A stretch of 64,000 nucleotides of DNA, from positions 186,001 to 250,000 of the forward strand of contig NZ_LWBP01000254.1 of assembly GCF_002078015.1 (NCBI RefSeq), written 5' to 3'. Under the pieces are notes generated by a model. It was not told the origin of the DNA. It ran no database searches and worked only from the letters and a program-made list of their open reading frames with translations. How positions within the stretch are numbered: position 1 is the stretch's first letter; every line of letters begins with the position of its first letter. This document shows positions 17,249-26,819 of this stretch, one piece after another. The translations under genes and the position numbers were made by a program. Source of the DNA: Niastella populi (GTDB taxonomy: Bacteria > Bacteroidota > Bacteroidia > Chitinophagales > Chitinophagaceae).

Positions 17249-18622
17249 ATGAAACCTGTATTTACATTTGTTACCGCCTTGTTTTTTGTGACCATTGCGG
17301 TAGCACAGGCACCCCGTAAAGTAACTGCCGATAAAATCGTAGGCATAGTTGGCGATAAGATCATTTTAAAATCTGATGTTTATAACGATATCCTCGACCG
17401 TCAGCGTCGTGGTGAACCCGTTCCTGAAAATGCCGATTGCGCAATTATGGAACAGATCCTCACGCTGAAAGCCCTGGTAGTGCAGGCCGAAAAAGACTCT
17501 ATTCAGGTGGGTGACGATGAAATAGAAGCCCTGCTCGATAACCAGATCCGCGGTTTCGTAAATATGTACGGGTCAAAAGAAGCACTGGAAGAAATTGCCG
17601 GCCGTACAGTTTACCAGATCAAAGAAGATTTCCGCCAAACCTTCAAGGAAAGAAAGCTCGCCGAGCGCATGCGCGATAAAATTGTTGAAAATGTAAAGAT
17701 CACGCCGCAGGAAGTAAAAGACTTTTTCGCGAAAAAAGACCAGAAGAACCTGCCCTTTTACGAATCGCAGGTGGTGATAGGGCAAATTACAGTGAACCCG
17801 AAAGCGAGCCGCGACCTCGAAAAGCTCACCATCGATGAATTGAACGACTTCAAAACGCAGGTAGAATCAGGCACACAGAAGTTTGAAACCTTAGCGCGTT
17901 TATATACCGATGACCCGGGAAGTAAGGAAAGCGGCGGTCAATATTCCATAAACCGTACTGAAAAAACATGGGACCCGGCGTTTCTTAACAACGCCTTCCG
18001 CCTCAAAGAAGGCCAGGTATCCCCGGTGTTTAAATCAAAATTCGGTTATCACATTATACAAATGGTAAGCCGCGCCGGTGATGATGCCATCGTTCGCCAT
18101 ATATTACGCATTCCAAAGATCACTGATGATGAAATAAATGAAGCCATCGACAAACTCGACTCCGTACGCGCCAAACTGATAGCAGGTACCATTACATTCG
18201 GTGAAGCGGTTGCCAAGTACAGTGAAGATGAGAATTCAAAGTTTACCGGTGGCTATTTACAGGGTCCAAACGGAAGCACATTTCTTGAATTGAACCAGCT
18301 CGATAAAGACCTGGTAGAGCTGTTAGGCAAAAGCGGCTTAAAAGCCGGCGAATATTCGAAACCTACCCCTTACACCGATGAACGGGGAAAAAAAGGTGTA
18401 CGCATCATTTATTTGAAAACACGTACAACACCGCACGTTGAGAATTTGAAAGACGATTATGACCACCTGGCAAAAGACGCACTGGAAATAAAAAAACAAA
18501 AAGCGCTTGAAACCTGGTTTGAATCTAAAATTCCGACATACTACATCATGATCGATCCTGATTTTAACGCCTGCAGCACGTTGAAGAACTGGATGCAATA
18601 TGCGACCGCCAGCAATAAGTAA
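17249..18622 (+). CDS. SurA-like periplasmic peptidyl-prolyl isomerase / chaperone
   Basis: Helps outer-membrane proteins fold in the periplasm. 457 residues from the ATG at 17249, which gives a signal peptide (MKPVFTFVTALFFVTIAVAQ); a TTG ten codons upstream is less likely. An N-terminal SurA-type helical region (KIVGIVGDKIILKSDVYNDIL) is followed by two parvulin domains (about 170-280 and 285-395; the first has DPGSKESGGQY and FKSKFGYHIIQM, the second a matching ENSKFTGGYL). A strong terminator follows. Confidence 0.88.
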   Translation: MKPVFTFVTALFFVTIAVAQAPRKVTADKIVGIVGDKIILKSDVYNDILDRQRRGEPVPENADCAIMEQILTLKALVVQAEKDSIQVGDDEIEALLDNQIRGFVNMYGSKEALEEIAGRTVYQIKEDFRQTFKERKLAERMRDKIVENVKITPQEVKDFFAKKDQKNLPFYESQVVIGQITVNPKASRDLEKLTIDELNDFKTQVESGTQKFETLARLYTDDPGSKESGGQYSINRTEKTWDPAFLNNAFRLKEGQVSPVFKSKFGYHIIQMVSRAGDDAIVRHILRIPKITDDEINEAIDKLDSVRAKLIAGTITFGEAVAKYSEDENSKFTGGYLQGPNGSTFLELNQLDKDLVELLGKSGLKAGEYSKPTPYTDERGKKGVRIIYLKTRTTPHVENLKDDYDHLAKDALEIKKQKALETWFESKIPTYYIMIDPDFNACSTLKNWMQYATASNK

Positions 18623-18648
18623 CAGACATTAAAAATGGAACATATTTG

Positions 18649-18675
18649 AGCCCCGGCATTACTGCCGGGGCTTTT
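18649..18675 (+). terminator. intrinsic terminator after the SurA-like gene
   Basis: AGCCCCGGC (18649-18657), loop ATTACT, GCCGGGGCT (18664-18672), then TTTTATTTT. Perfect 9-bp GC-rich stem. Confidence 0.85.
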
Positions 18676-18985
18676 ATTTTAAATGGTACCTGTGCCATAA
18701 CGATATCTAACGCCCCCCTGGTCCGGCTATCAAGACCAAGGGGTTGTTTTTGTAATGGTGATTGGGTATATTTGAACGGTCTTTTTGCGGTCATTTGCTG
18801 TTATATGCTTTTGCAGTAATGTATTATTCATTGCAATAAATAGTCATTTAAGTGTAGGTGTAAACCCTTAAATGGGGTAGAAACGTATCCATGACTGTTG
18901 GCGTGAACCAGCTTTTAAGTATTTTGTATAAGTATTTACATGTAAATATCACGTTAAAATTTATCATGTAAGCTGCACATGCTGT
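18676..18985. other. intergenic leader region of the histidine kinase
   Basis: About 310 bp without a gene. It holds a second hairpin (CCCC-TGGTC at 18714-18723 with GACCA-GGGG at 18733-18742, one mismatch, then TTGTTTTTG), which may be a backup terminator. It also holds a 16-bp palindrome at 18933-18948. No clear -33/-7 pair was found. Confidence 0.5.
18933..18948. promoter_or_regulatory. 16-bp palindrome upstream of the histidine kinase (candidate operator)
   Basis: TATTTACATGTAAATA, perfectly symmetric, 37 bp before the kinase ATG. The core TTACATGTAA occurs again at 31244-31253 in another divergent promoter region. Confidence 0.45.
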
Positions 18986-21900
18986 ATGTTAAAACAGTCA
19001 AAGAAATCCATTCCTGAAGTAATAACTGATTATACCGCCCTTAGCCTGCAAACGGATCTGGCGGGTATAATTTTGTCGGCTTCATCCGAACTGCTTTCTT
19101 TCACTGGCAAGCATCAGGAAGAGCTTATAGGCATTTCTTTCAAAAAGATCATCGACTCCACCGATAAACCCAAACTACAGGCCATATTAAATACCGGTAT
19201 TGATACCGGTTTAACAATTCAACTTGCATTGAAAGGAAAATCGGGCGTGCGTCAAATTGGTTTTTCTGCCACACAGGAAAAAAGTAGCCGCAAAACAGGC
19301 GATGTAATTGCCTGGAAGGCTGTTCATGACCCGCGTTCAGCCCCTCTGCCGTCTTCAACCGATAACCTGCTCCAAAAATTCTTCCGCTTTTCGAACGACC
19401 TTTTGTGCCTGATCGATGAGGAAGGATATATAAAAAACGTAAATCAGCCGTTTACCGACCTGCTGGGCTATACCGCCGAAGAAATGCAGGACAAACATTT
19501 TATACATTTTATTCATTCCGACGAACGGCCATCGTTCATTGAGTTAGGTTTTCTTACCGCTGAGTTCGATTACTTATGTAAGAACGGCCAGGTAAAAAGG
19601 ATTTCCTGGTCAACCACCGGCCTCGAAGAAGATAAGTGCGTGCTCGCCATAGGCAGGGAAATAACAGCGCGCATTATTCCTGAAGAATCCAATGCAACGC
19701 TGAAGGAAGTATACCAGGAACTGAAAGAAGTTACTGAACGGTACAAAGCATTTGTACAACAAAGCTCGGAGATCATCTGGCGGTGCGAGTTACAAACGCC
19801 CATCAATATTGACGACCCTGAAGAGAAACAATTACAGCAGTTGTTCGCAGGCACGCTCGCCGAATGCAACGACCATATGGCGCATTTTTACGGATACGAA
19901 AATGCGGCCGGCGCTATAGGCAAAAAAGTTTCGGCATTCTTCGATCCCAATGAACCGGTAACCTGCCAGGTAGTACAGGAGTTTATCAGGGGCGGGTACA
20001 AAATATATCGCCGCATGTCGATGCATATCGATCACGAGGGCAATAGAAGATTTTTCCTGAATAACCTCGTAGGTGTTGTAGAAGATAGAAAGTTATTGCG
20101 CGTTTGGACCACCCAGAACGAGATCACCCAATTGCGGCTGGCCGAAAAAGCCAACCGGTACCAGGCTACTGTACTTGAAAACGTGTTTGATGCAGTAATG
20201 GCTTCTGATGAAAACTATTGCACCAAAAGTTATAATCACGCAGCTGAAAAATTGTTTGGCATAAAGACTGCCGATATAATGGGCAGGGCCATACATGAGC
20301 TCATCGACTTTGATTTTCACGATACAACCCGTGAAAAGTTGTTGGAAGAATTATTTTCAACCGGCGCCTGGAATGGGCAGCTCTCATTTATACGGCCTTC
20401 AGACGGGAAAAAGATCATTTTATGGTCAACGATATCCCTTCTAAAAAATAAAAAGGGTCAGATCACCGATATCATTTCAGTAAACAAGGACATTACCGAA
20501 CGTAAGCAGGCAGAGCAGGCAATACGGGAAGGCGAAGAACGCTTTCGCCAGTTTGCCGATGCGGCGCCTGTTATCATTTGGGTGGCCGATGAAATGGACA
20601 ATACCATTTATGTAAACAAATGTTTTGAACAGTTTACCGGGGTTACGTTGAATGAAGTTGGCGGCGATGGATGGGCGAAGATCGTTCACCCGGCCGACCA
20701 GCCGATAGCAATAGAAAAATACAAACGTTATTTCAGGTACCGCGAACCGGTAGTGCTGGAATACCGTATCAGGAATAAGGACAATGAGTACCGCTGGGTG
20801 CTCGATCATGGTGTGCCCCGTTTTTTGGAAGACGGCACCTTTGTAGGATATATTGGTTCCATAGTTGAAATACACGACCGCAAACTGGCCGAAGAAAAGA
20901 TCCGTTTTCAGGTGCAGGTAATGCAGGATGTGTCGGAAGGAATTGTTTCAACCGATCTGGAGCTCAACATCATCTCGTTTAATAAAGCGGCTGAAAATAT
21001 TTATGGCATACCCGGCCACGAAATTATTGGCCGGCGCCTCAATGATATCATTAACCTCACGTATTTGTCAAATACCTGGGAAGGCGCCTTGCAGGAAGTG
21101 CATGAAAAAGGAAGCTGGGAAGGCCAGGCTTATTACAATCGCCTCGATGGTAAACGCATTTATCTTAACTGTGCGCTGTCGTTTGTAAAGAACGATCGCG
21201 GAACCCGTATTGGTTTCGCCGGCATTTACCGCGATATTACCGAGGCGCGTCAATCGCAGGAAGATCTGCGGATAAATGAAGAACGGTACCGTTCTGTAGT
21301 GCATGCGTTGGGTGAAGGTATCCTCATGCACGATAAGAACGGCGATATCATTGCCTGCAACCGCAGCGCTGAAATGATCCTGAACGCGCCCTGTGAAGTT
21401 TTGATTGGAAAAAAATCGATTGAAACGGAAAGCATATATATATATGAAGATGGTACGCCATTCCCGAATGAGCAACATCCTTCCCTCATAACGTTGCGAA
21501 CCGGCCGTTCCTTACAGAATGTGATCATGGGTATTCAGCACAGGGAAGGTCCGCTGGTTTGGATCTCGATCAATACCGAACCGGTATATTACACCGAACA
21601 ACGCGTACATCCCGATGCGGTGGTTTCTTCGTTTGTAGATATTACGCAGAAGAAAGCGGCGGAAATAGAACTACGAACCAGCCAGCACCAGTTGAGAGAA
21701 TATTCAGAACGTATCACAAACATTCTGGCCAGTATAACCGATGGCTTTATTGCCGTTGACAAGAACAAGCAGATATTCTTATGGAACCATTCGGTAGAGT
21801 ATTTGACCGGATTGAATGCAAAAGATGTTATTGGTTCCGACGTAGAGAAGATCTTCCCGAATTTTGTAGGTACTACCGGGTACCACCATTATATAGAAGC

Positions 21901-23602
21901 TATCGAAAAAGGCAATTCCTCCACCTTCGAACATTTTTTGCCTGCCTTTGACCGTTGGCTCGAAACCAGTGTATATCCGTTTTCCCAGGGCGCGTTTATT
22001 TATTTCAAAGATATTACCGACCGTAAAAAACAGGAACGGTTGCTTGAACTGGAGAAAGAAGTGCTTGAAATAAATGCGCAGCCGGCGGCTTCGCTGAAAA
22101 CCACCATCGATTATTTCCTTGGCGGGTTGGAAAAGATCTTTACCGAAATGATCTGTTCGGTAATAATGCCGGGTGATGATAAGCAAAGCATTCTGCACTT
22201 ATCGGCCCCCGGCCTGCCTGAAGAATATGCCCGTTCAATAAACGGCATTCCCATAGGGCCCGAAGTAGCTTCCTGTGGTACGGCTATATACAGAAAAGAG
22301 AAAGTAATTACGGTTGATGTTGAAACTGATCCCCTGTGGCAGGGTTACCGCGATCTTGCGCGGCGGTTCAAATTGCGCTCATGCTGGTCGTTCCCTATTC
22401 TGAATGCCGGCAACGAGGTGCTGGCAACCATTGCCGTCTATCACCGGTATCCGGCAACGCCTACTGAAAGCGAATTGAATTTGTTTGAACGTATCAGCAG
22501 CCTGTTGCGGATAATCATTGAAAATAAAAATTCAGAATTAAAGATCAGGCTGAGCAATGAACGGTATTTGCTGGTAACAAAAGCCACCAACGATGCCATT
22601 TGGGATTGGGATGTGAACACCAACACCCTGTATTGGGGTGAAGGTATTTATACCCTGTTTGGTTTTAAACCGGGATATGTAGATAACTCAAACCATTTCT
22701 GGGAAAACTGCATACACCCCGAAGATCGCGACCGGGTAGTGAATGGCCTGAATAAATTTATAAAAGACAGTACTGCCAAAATATGGGAAGATGAATACCG
22801 ATTCATAAAACCAAATGGCGAGTATTCACTGGTGTTTGACCGTGGCTTTTTAATTTTTGACCACTCCGGTAAAATAGCCCGCATGGTAGGTTCCATGCAG
22901 GATGTTACCGATAAAAAAGAGCTTGAAAAGAAGTTGCTGAAGCAGGAAGTTGATAAGCAAAAAGTGATTGCCCAGGCGGTGGTGAACGCACAGGAAAAAG
23001 AGCGCGCCGAAATTGGCAAGGAACTGCACGATAATGTGAACCAGATCCTGTCAACCGCAAAACTCTATCTTGAACTGGCGCAAACCGATGATGAGAGCCG
23101 CCTCGACCTCATCAATCGCAGCACCAATAATATTTCTGTTGCCATCAATGAGATCAGAACCATTTCCCGTTCACTGGTGCCGCCAAGCATTGGCGACCTG
23201 GGACTGATCGATTCGGTGCAGGACCTGGTTGAAAATATAAAGGCCACCCGGCGTTTGCATGTTGAGTTCTATTATTCAGGAACAATTGATAATGTGCTGG
23301 ATGAAAAAAGAAAACTGATGCTGTTCCGGATCATTCAGGAACAGGTAAACAATGTATTGAAGCATGCGGCTGCGAAAAATCTGGTGATAGAATTGATTGC
23401 CGACAGTGAAGGCCATGCGGTAGACCTTACGATCAGTGATGATGGCAAGGGATTCGAACTGGATAAAGTGCGATCGAAAAAAGGTGTGGGCCTCTCGAAT
23501 ATTGCCAGCCGGGCCCAGTTGTTCAATGGCAGCGTACATATTGTAACATCACCGGGCGAAGGTTGTAAACTAAAAATAAATGTCCCTATTTCAAATATCT
23601 AA
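18986..23602 (+). CDS. soluble multi-PAS/GAF sensor histidine kinase (NarL-system type)
   Basis: 1538 residues with no membrane segment or signal peptide, so probably a cytoplasmic sensor. I count about nine PAS-like domains (roughly 16-115, 127-235, 250-385, 392-515, 516-640, 645-765, 770-900, 905-1015, 1190-1310) and one GAF domain (about 1030-1180). HisKA_3 follows, with phospho-acceptor H1348 in GKELHDNVNQ, then an HATPase_c domain with DDGKGFELD and GVGLSNIASRAQLFNG. Its response regulator begins 15 bp downstream. Ligands and signal are unknown; no haem- or flavin-binding motif could be confirmed by eye. Confidence 0.93.
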   Translation: MLKQSKKSIPEVITDYTALSLQTDLAGIILSASSELLSFTGKHQEELIGISFKKIIDSTDKPKLQAILNTGIDTGLTIQLALKGKSGVRQIGFSATQEKSSRKTGDVIAWKAVHDPRSAPLPSSTDNLLQKFFRFSNDLLCLIDEEGYIKNVNQPFTDLLGYTAEEMQDKHFIHFIHSDERPSFIELGFLTAEFDYLCKNGQVKRISWSTTGLEEDKCVLAIGREITARIIPEESNATLKEVYQELKEVTERYKAFVQQSSEIIWRCELQTPINIDDPEEKQLQQLFAGTLAECNDHMAHFYGYENAAGAIGKKVSAFFDPNEPVTCQVVQEFIRGGYKIYRRMSMHIDHEGNRRFFLNNLVGVVEDRKLLRVWTTQNEITQLRLAEKANRYQATVLENVFDAVMASDENYCTKSYNHAAEKLFGIKTADIMGRAIHELIDFDFHDTTREKLLEELFSTGAWNGQLSFIRPSDGKKIILWSTISLLKNKKGQITDIISVNKDITERKQAEQAIREGEERFRQFADAAPVIIWVADEMDNTIYVNKCFEQFTGVTLNEVGGDGWAKIVHPADQPIAIEKYKRYFRYREPVVLEYRIRNKDNEYRWVLDHGVPRFLEDGTFVGYIGSIVEIHDRKLAEEKIRFQVQVMQDVSEGIVSTDLELNIISFNKAAENIYGIPGHEIIGRRLNDIINLTYLSNTWEGALQEVHEKGSWEGQAYYNRLDGKRIYLNCALSFVKNDRGTRIGFAGIYRDITEARQSQEDLRINEERYRSVVHALGEGILMHDKNGDIIACNRSAEMILNAPCEVLIGKKSIETESIYIYEDGTPFPNEQHPSLITLRTGRSLQNVIMGIQHREGPLVWISINTEPVYYTEQRVHPDAVVSSFVDITQKKAAEIELRTSQHQLREYSERITNILASITDGFIAVDKNKQIFLWNHSVEYLTGLNAKDVIGSDVEKIFPNFVGTTGYHHYIEAIEKGNSSTFEHFLPAFDRWLETSVYPFSQGAFIYFKDITDRKKQERLLELEKEVLEINAQPAASLKTTIDYFLGGLEKIFTEMICSVIMPGDDKQSILHLSAPGLPEEYARSINGIPIGPEVASCGTAIYRKEKVITVDVETDPLWQGYRDLARRFKLRSCWSFPILNAGNEVLATIAVYHRYPATPTESELNLFERISSLLRIIIENKNSELKIRLSNERYLLVTKATNDAIWDWDVNTNTLYWGEGIYTLFGFKPGYVDNSNHFWENCIHPEDRDRVVNGLNKFIKDSTAKIWEDEYRFIKPNGEYSLVFDRGFLIFDHSGKIARMVGSMQDVTDKKELEKKLLKQEVDKQKVIAQAVVNAQEKERAEIGKELHDNVNQILSTAKLYLELAQTDDESRLDLINRSTNNISVAINEIRTISRSLVPPSIGDLGLIDSVQDLVENIKATRRLHVEFYYSGTIDNVLDEKRKLMLFRIIQEQVNNVLKHAAAKNLVIELIADSEGHAVDLTISDDGKGFELDKVRSKKGVGLSNIASRAQLFNGSVHIVTSPGEGCKLKINVPISNI

Positions 23603-23617
23603 ACCCCCTTATTGATT

Positions 23618-24259
23618 ATGGAAAAAATTAGTGTATTAATTGCAGACGACCACAAATTGATACGGGAAACCTGGAGTTTTATACTCAATAACGATCCTCG
23701 TTTCACTGTGGTTGCTGAATGCGGCGACTCGGAACAGGCTGTGGAAATGGCCAAAAGCAAAAAGCCCCAGATCGTGCTCATGGACATAAACATGCTGCCC
23801 ATTTCGGGTTTTGAGGCCACTGAAAAAATCAGAAAGGTATCGCCTGCTTCCCGCATCATTGGCATCAGCATGCACTCGCAACCGGCCTACGCCAAAAAGA
23901 TGTTGCAGATAGGCGCCCGTGGTTATGTTACCAAAAACTCCTCCAAGGAAGAGATGATAACGGCCATTATGGAAGTGCACGGCGGCAACAAATACATTTG
24001 CGATGAAATAAAGAATAATATCTCCGAGCTGGTACTCGAAGAAAATAAGGATGTGCCGAATGTAAATGCACTCACCGAACGTGAAATTCAGATCATAAAC
24101 CTGATAAAGGAAGGGCAGTCGTCGAAAGAGATTGCAATGAGTTTGAATATTTCGCTGAAAACGGTAGAAGTGCACCGGCATAATATTCTGAAGAAATTAA
24201 AGCTCAAAAATTCGGCATCGCTCGTAAACTTTATAAATAATGTGGCTACCAGTATGTAA
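23618..24259 (+). CDS. NarL/LuxR-type response regulator
   Basis: 213 residues. Receiver domain (1-120) with acidic pair ADDH near residue 9, phospho-acceptor D56 (IVLMDINM) and a conserved Lys in YVTKNS. LuxR-type helix-turn-helix at about 145-205 (LTEREIQIINLIKEG, SSKEIAMSLNISLKTVEVHRHNI). Start taken at the ATG at 23618, two codons after an in-frame TTG. It directly follows the multi-PAS kinase, its likely partner. It is very similar to the regulator at 26820. Confidence 0.94.
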   Translation: MEKISVLIADDHKLIRETWSFILNNDPRFTVVAECGDSEQAVEMAKSKKPQIVLMDINMLPISGFEATEKIRKVSPASRIIGISMHSQPAYAKKMLQIGARGYVTKNSSKEEMITAIMEVHGGNKYICDEIKNNISELVLEENKDVPNVNALTEREIQIINLIKEGQSSKEIAMSLNISLKTVEVHRHNILKKLKLKNSASLVNFINNVATSM

Positions 24260-24604
24260 ATGGGGGCACTGGTAATCGAAATCTTGTAGTATATATTCTA
24301 CAACAGGTATTTATTTGTAAAGTTTACAGGGATATTCCATAACTGTTTGGGGGACATGCAACACCGGCCTAAGGGTAAACCTTTATTTTTGGCTGAAAAA
24401 ATTCATTAAGTGTTCAAAAGACATTGAATTTTTTATGATTTCTTTCAGAAAAATCATCAATTTAGCGCTACCAATATCTATAGTAAAACAATTAAAATCC
24501 AACGTCCAAGATCCAAATCCTAAAGAAAAGCTGAACCGTCCAATGCCTGTTTAAATTAAAAAACAAACCGGCGCAGATATTGATCCAATGTCCTGATGAG
24601 GAAC
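24260..24604. other. intergenic stretch with a heptamer repeat; possible small-RNA region
   Basis: No protein gene recognised. A TATTTTTG box (24384-24391) lacks a well-placed -33 element. A heptamer repeat lies at 24494-24521 and an intrinsic terminator at 24605-24637. That terminator is about 345 bp past the regulator stop and upstream of the next promoter, so it must end either a long 3' UTR or a separate RNA. Confidence 0.4.
24494..24521. repeat. heptamer repeat (AANNTCC words)
   Basis: AAAATCC, AACGTCC, AAGATCC, AAATCCT in strict 7-nt register. A possible partner, GATCCAATGTCC, lies at about 24580-24592 but is not clearly inverted. Member of the heptamer family seen at other gene ends in the window. 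Confidence 0.65.
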
Positions 24605-24637
24605 AACCCCCATACCTATGAAGACTGGGGGTTTTTT
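24605..24637 (+). terminator. intrinsic terminator upstream of the purF-like promoter
   Basis: AACCCCCA (24605-24612) pairs with TGGGGGTT (24626-24633), inside a run ending in six T's. Confidence 0.8.
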
Positions 24638-24660
24638 CATTTTCCCGCCTTAACATTCCA

Positions 24661-24695
24661 TTGTTTCTTCTTCTCATTTATTCCTTGTAACTTTG
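24661..24695 (+). promoter_or_regulatory. probable promoter of the PurF-like gene
   Basis: TTGT at 24661-24664 and a consensus TAACTTTG -7 box at 24688-24695 (23-bp spacing, slightly long), 29 bp before the ATG. Confidence 0.55.
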
Positions 24696-24724
24696 CGCTT
24701 TCTTTTTATAATCGGGAGTAATTC

Positions 24725-26572
24725 ATGAGTGATGCAATAAAGCATGAATGCGGACTAGCATTCATCCGTTTAAGAAAGCCGTTCTCCTACTATTTGCAGC
24801 AATACGGTACAGTAATGTGGGGCCTTAACAAGCTGTACCTGCTCATGGAAAAGCAACACAACCGCGGCCAGGATGGTGCGGGTGTAGCATCGGTGAAGCT
24901 GAACGTTGAACCCGGTTATCCCTTCCTGCAGCGGATCCGCAGCAGCGCCCACCAGCCAATTGCAGATGTTTTCAGACAAATAAACCAGGAAGTGAAAGAG
25001 CTGGAAAAATACCAGCCCGATGTAATGAAACATCCCGGACTAATGAAAGGGCATATTTCATATCTCGGTGAATTGTTGTTGGGGCACCTGCGTTATGGCA
25101 CACAGGGAAAGAACAATGTAGAGTTTTGTCATCCGTTTATAAAACGCCACACCATTCCGGCACGTAATATGGCATTGGCGGGCAACTTCAACCTCGTTAA
25201 TACCGATGAGTTGTTCGATCTCATCAATATTGAGCCCGGCGAATTTCAAAAGCAAAGCGACCTGGCTGCTATGATGGAGGTCATTCATCACTTTGTAGTA
25301 AAAGGCGACGAGCAGTCGCCCGGTGAAATGGATGTACTGAGCGCTTTGCGCAAAGCCGTTCCGCTTTTTGACGGCGGTTTTACCGTTGGTGGTTTACTGG
25401 GTAATGGCGATTCATTCATTTTCCGCGATGCGCATGGCATTCGCCCCGCTTATTATTATATAAGCGAAGATGTTATTGTAGCCGCTTCAGAGCGGTCGGC
25501 CATCCGTACCGTATTCAATGTTGGCGAAAATGAAGTGAAGGAACTGATGCCCGGCATGGGATTGATCGTAAAAGGCAATGGCGAAATAACCATCGATAAA
25601 ATAACAGAGCCTAAAGAACGCAAGGCCTGTAGCTTCGAACGCATTTATTTCTCAAGGGGCAGCGATGAAAAGATCTACCGCGAGCGGAATGCCCTCGGTT
25701 ATAATTTGAGCCCGCAGATCTTAAATGCCATCGATCACGATCTTAAGAATACGATCTTTTCTTTTATACCTAATACAGCCGAAGTTGCTTTTTACGGGTT
25801 ATGGAAGGGCCTCGACGATTATTTGAAGCAGGTTAAAATTCAACGCATATTATCGTGGGGCAGGGATATTTCAGAAGATAAGCTGAGCGAAATGATCAAC
25901 CGTAAGATAAGGGTTGAAAAGATCGCGATCAAAGACGTTAAGATGCGTACGTTCATTACGGAAGATGTAAGCCGTAATGAAATGGTGCAACACGTATATG
26001 ATATAACTTACGGAACGGTGGAAAAAGGAGTTGATACCCTGGTGGTGATCGACGACTCTATAGTACGGGGCACAACCCTGAAAGAAAGCATCGTACGTAT
26101 GCTGGCCAGGCTGGAGCCAAAGAAGATTATTATTGTATCTTCAGCACCACAGATCAGATATCCCGATTGCTATGGCATAGACATGAGCAAACTGGGAGAT
26201 TTTGTTGCATTCAGAGCGGCGATTGAATTGATGAAAGAGACCGGCAAAGAAGATTGCCTGAAGGAGCTGTACGAAAAGTGCAAAGAATTGCAACGATTGG
26301 GTCAGTTACATACGGAAAACGTGGTTCAGAACGTTTATAAACCATTCACAACCGAACAGATCTCTGATAAAATTGCTGAATTAATTACACCTAAAGGCCT
26401 TAATTTGCCGGTTCAGGTGATCTTTCAGACAATAGAGTCCCTTCACAAGTCGTGTCCAACCAATACAGGCGACTGGTACTTTACCGGTAATTACCCGACC
26501 CCTGGCGGCAACCGGGTGGTAAATAAAGCATTTATCAACTATATGGAGGGTAAAAATGTGAGAGGGTATTAA
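24725..26572 (+). CDS. amidophosphoribosyltransferase, PurF-like (long Bacteroidota form)
   Basis: Probable glutamine-PRPP amidotransferase for the first step of purine synthesis. 615 residues, longer than the 470-500 typical of PurF. The class II glutaminase domain has its nucleophile at Cys9 (MSDAIKHECGLAF), implying an 8-residue propeptide as in B. subtilis-type PurF; the RHNRG-like stretch is KQHNRGQDGAG. The phosphoribosyltransferase domain has the PRPP loop VVIDDSIVRGTT. The extra C-terminal region (about 520-615) is not recognised. It stands alone between two regulators, and whether it is the main PurF or a paralogue cannot be told here. Confidence 0.85.
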   Translation: MSDAIKHECGLAFIRLRKPFSYYLQQYGTVMWGLNKLYLLMEKQHNRGQDGAGVASVKLNVEPGYPFLQRIRSSAHQPIADVFRQINQEVKELEKYQPDVMKHPGLMKGHISYLGELLLGHLRYGTQGKNNVEFCHPFIKRHTIPARNMALAGNFNLVNTDELFDLINIEPGEFQKQSDLAAMMEVIHHFVVKGDEQSPGEMDVLSALRKAVPLFDGGFTVGGLLGNGDSFIFRDAHGIRPAYYYISEDVIVAASERSAIRTVFNVGENEVKELMPGMGLIVKGNGEITIDKITEPKERKACSFERIYFSRGSDEKIYRERNALGYNLSPQILNAIDHDLKNTIFSFIPNTAEVAFYGLWKGLDDYLKQVKIQRILSWGRDISEDKLSEMINRKIRVEKIAIKDVKMRTFITEDVSRNEMVQHVYDITYGTVEKGVDTLVVIDDSIVRGTTLKESIVRMLARLEPKKIIIVSSAPQIRYPDCYGIDMSKLGDFVAFRAAIELMKETGKEDCLKELYEKCKELQRLGQLHTENVVQNVYKPFTTEQISDKIAELITPKGLNLPVQVIFQTIESLHKSCPTNTGDWYFTGNYPTPGGNRVVNKAFINYMEGKNVRGY

Positions 26573-26745
26573 ATTTGCCTATCATGTTGAATACTACTTC
26601 ATTATTAATGCATTTTTAAAATGAAGTTTGCATATATCAAAAAAAATGCTTAATATCAGGTACGGGAATATATGTAACTTCTTCTATACCCCAAGGAAAA
26701 CAACGGTATAAGCTCATCCATTAGTAGTTGTACAAAAGGTCTATG

Positions 26746-26766
26746 AACAACCTTTGGTTGTTTTGC
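26746..26766 (+). terminator. weak hairpin after the PurF-like gene
   Basis: AACAACC (26746-26752), TTT loop, GGTTGTT (26756-26762), then TTGC. The short T-tract makes this a tentative terminator; it could also be leader structure for the next regulator. Confidence 0.4.
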
Positions 26767-26819
26767 GTGCCGTTGTGCAGATAACAAGCTCATTCAAACA
26801 CTACTGAAAAAAAATTAGT

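Noticed and set aside
24605-24724. Purine riboswitch ahead of the PurF-like gene
   Set aside because: A consensus -7 box lies after the hairpin, so the hairpin is outside the transcript; no conserved purine-aptamer core was seen.
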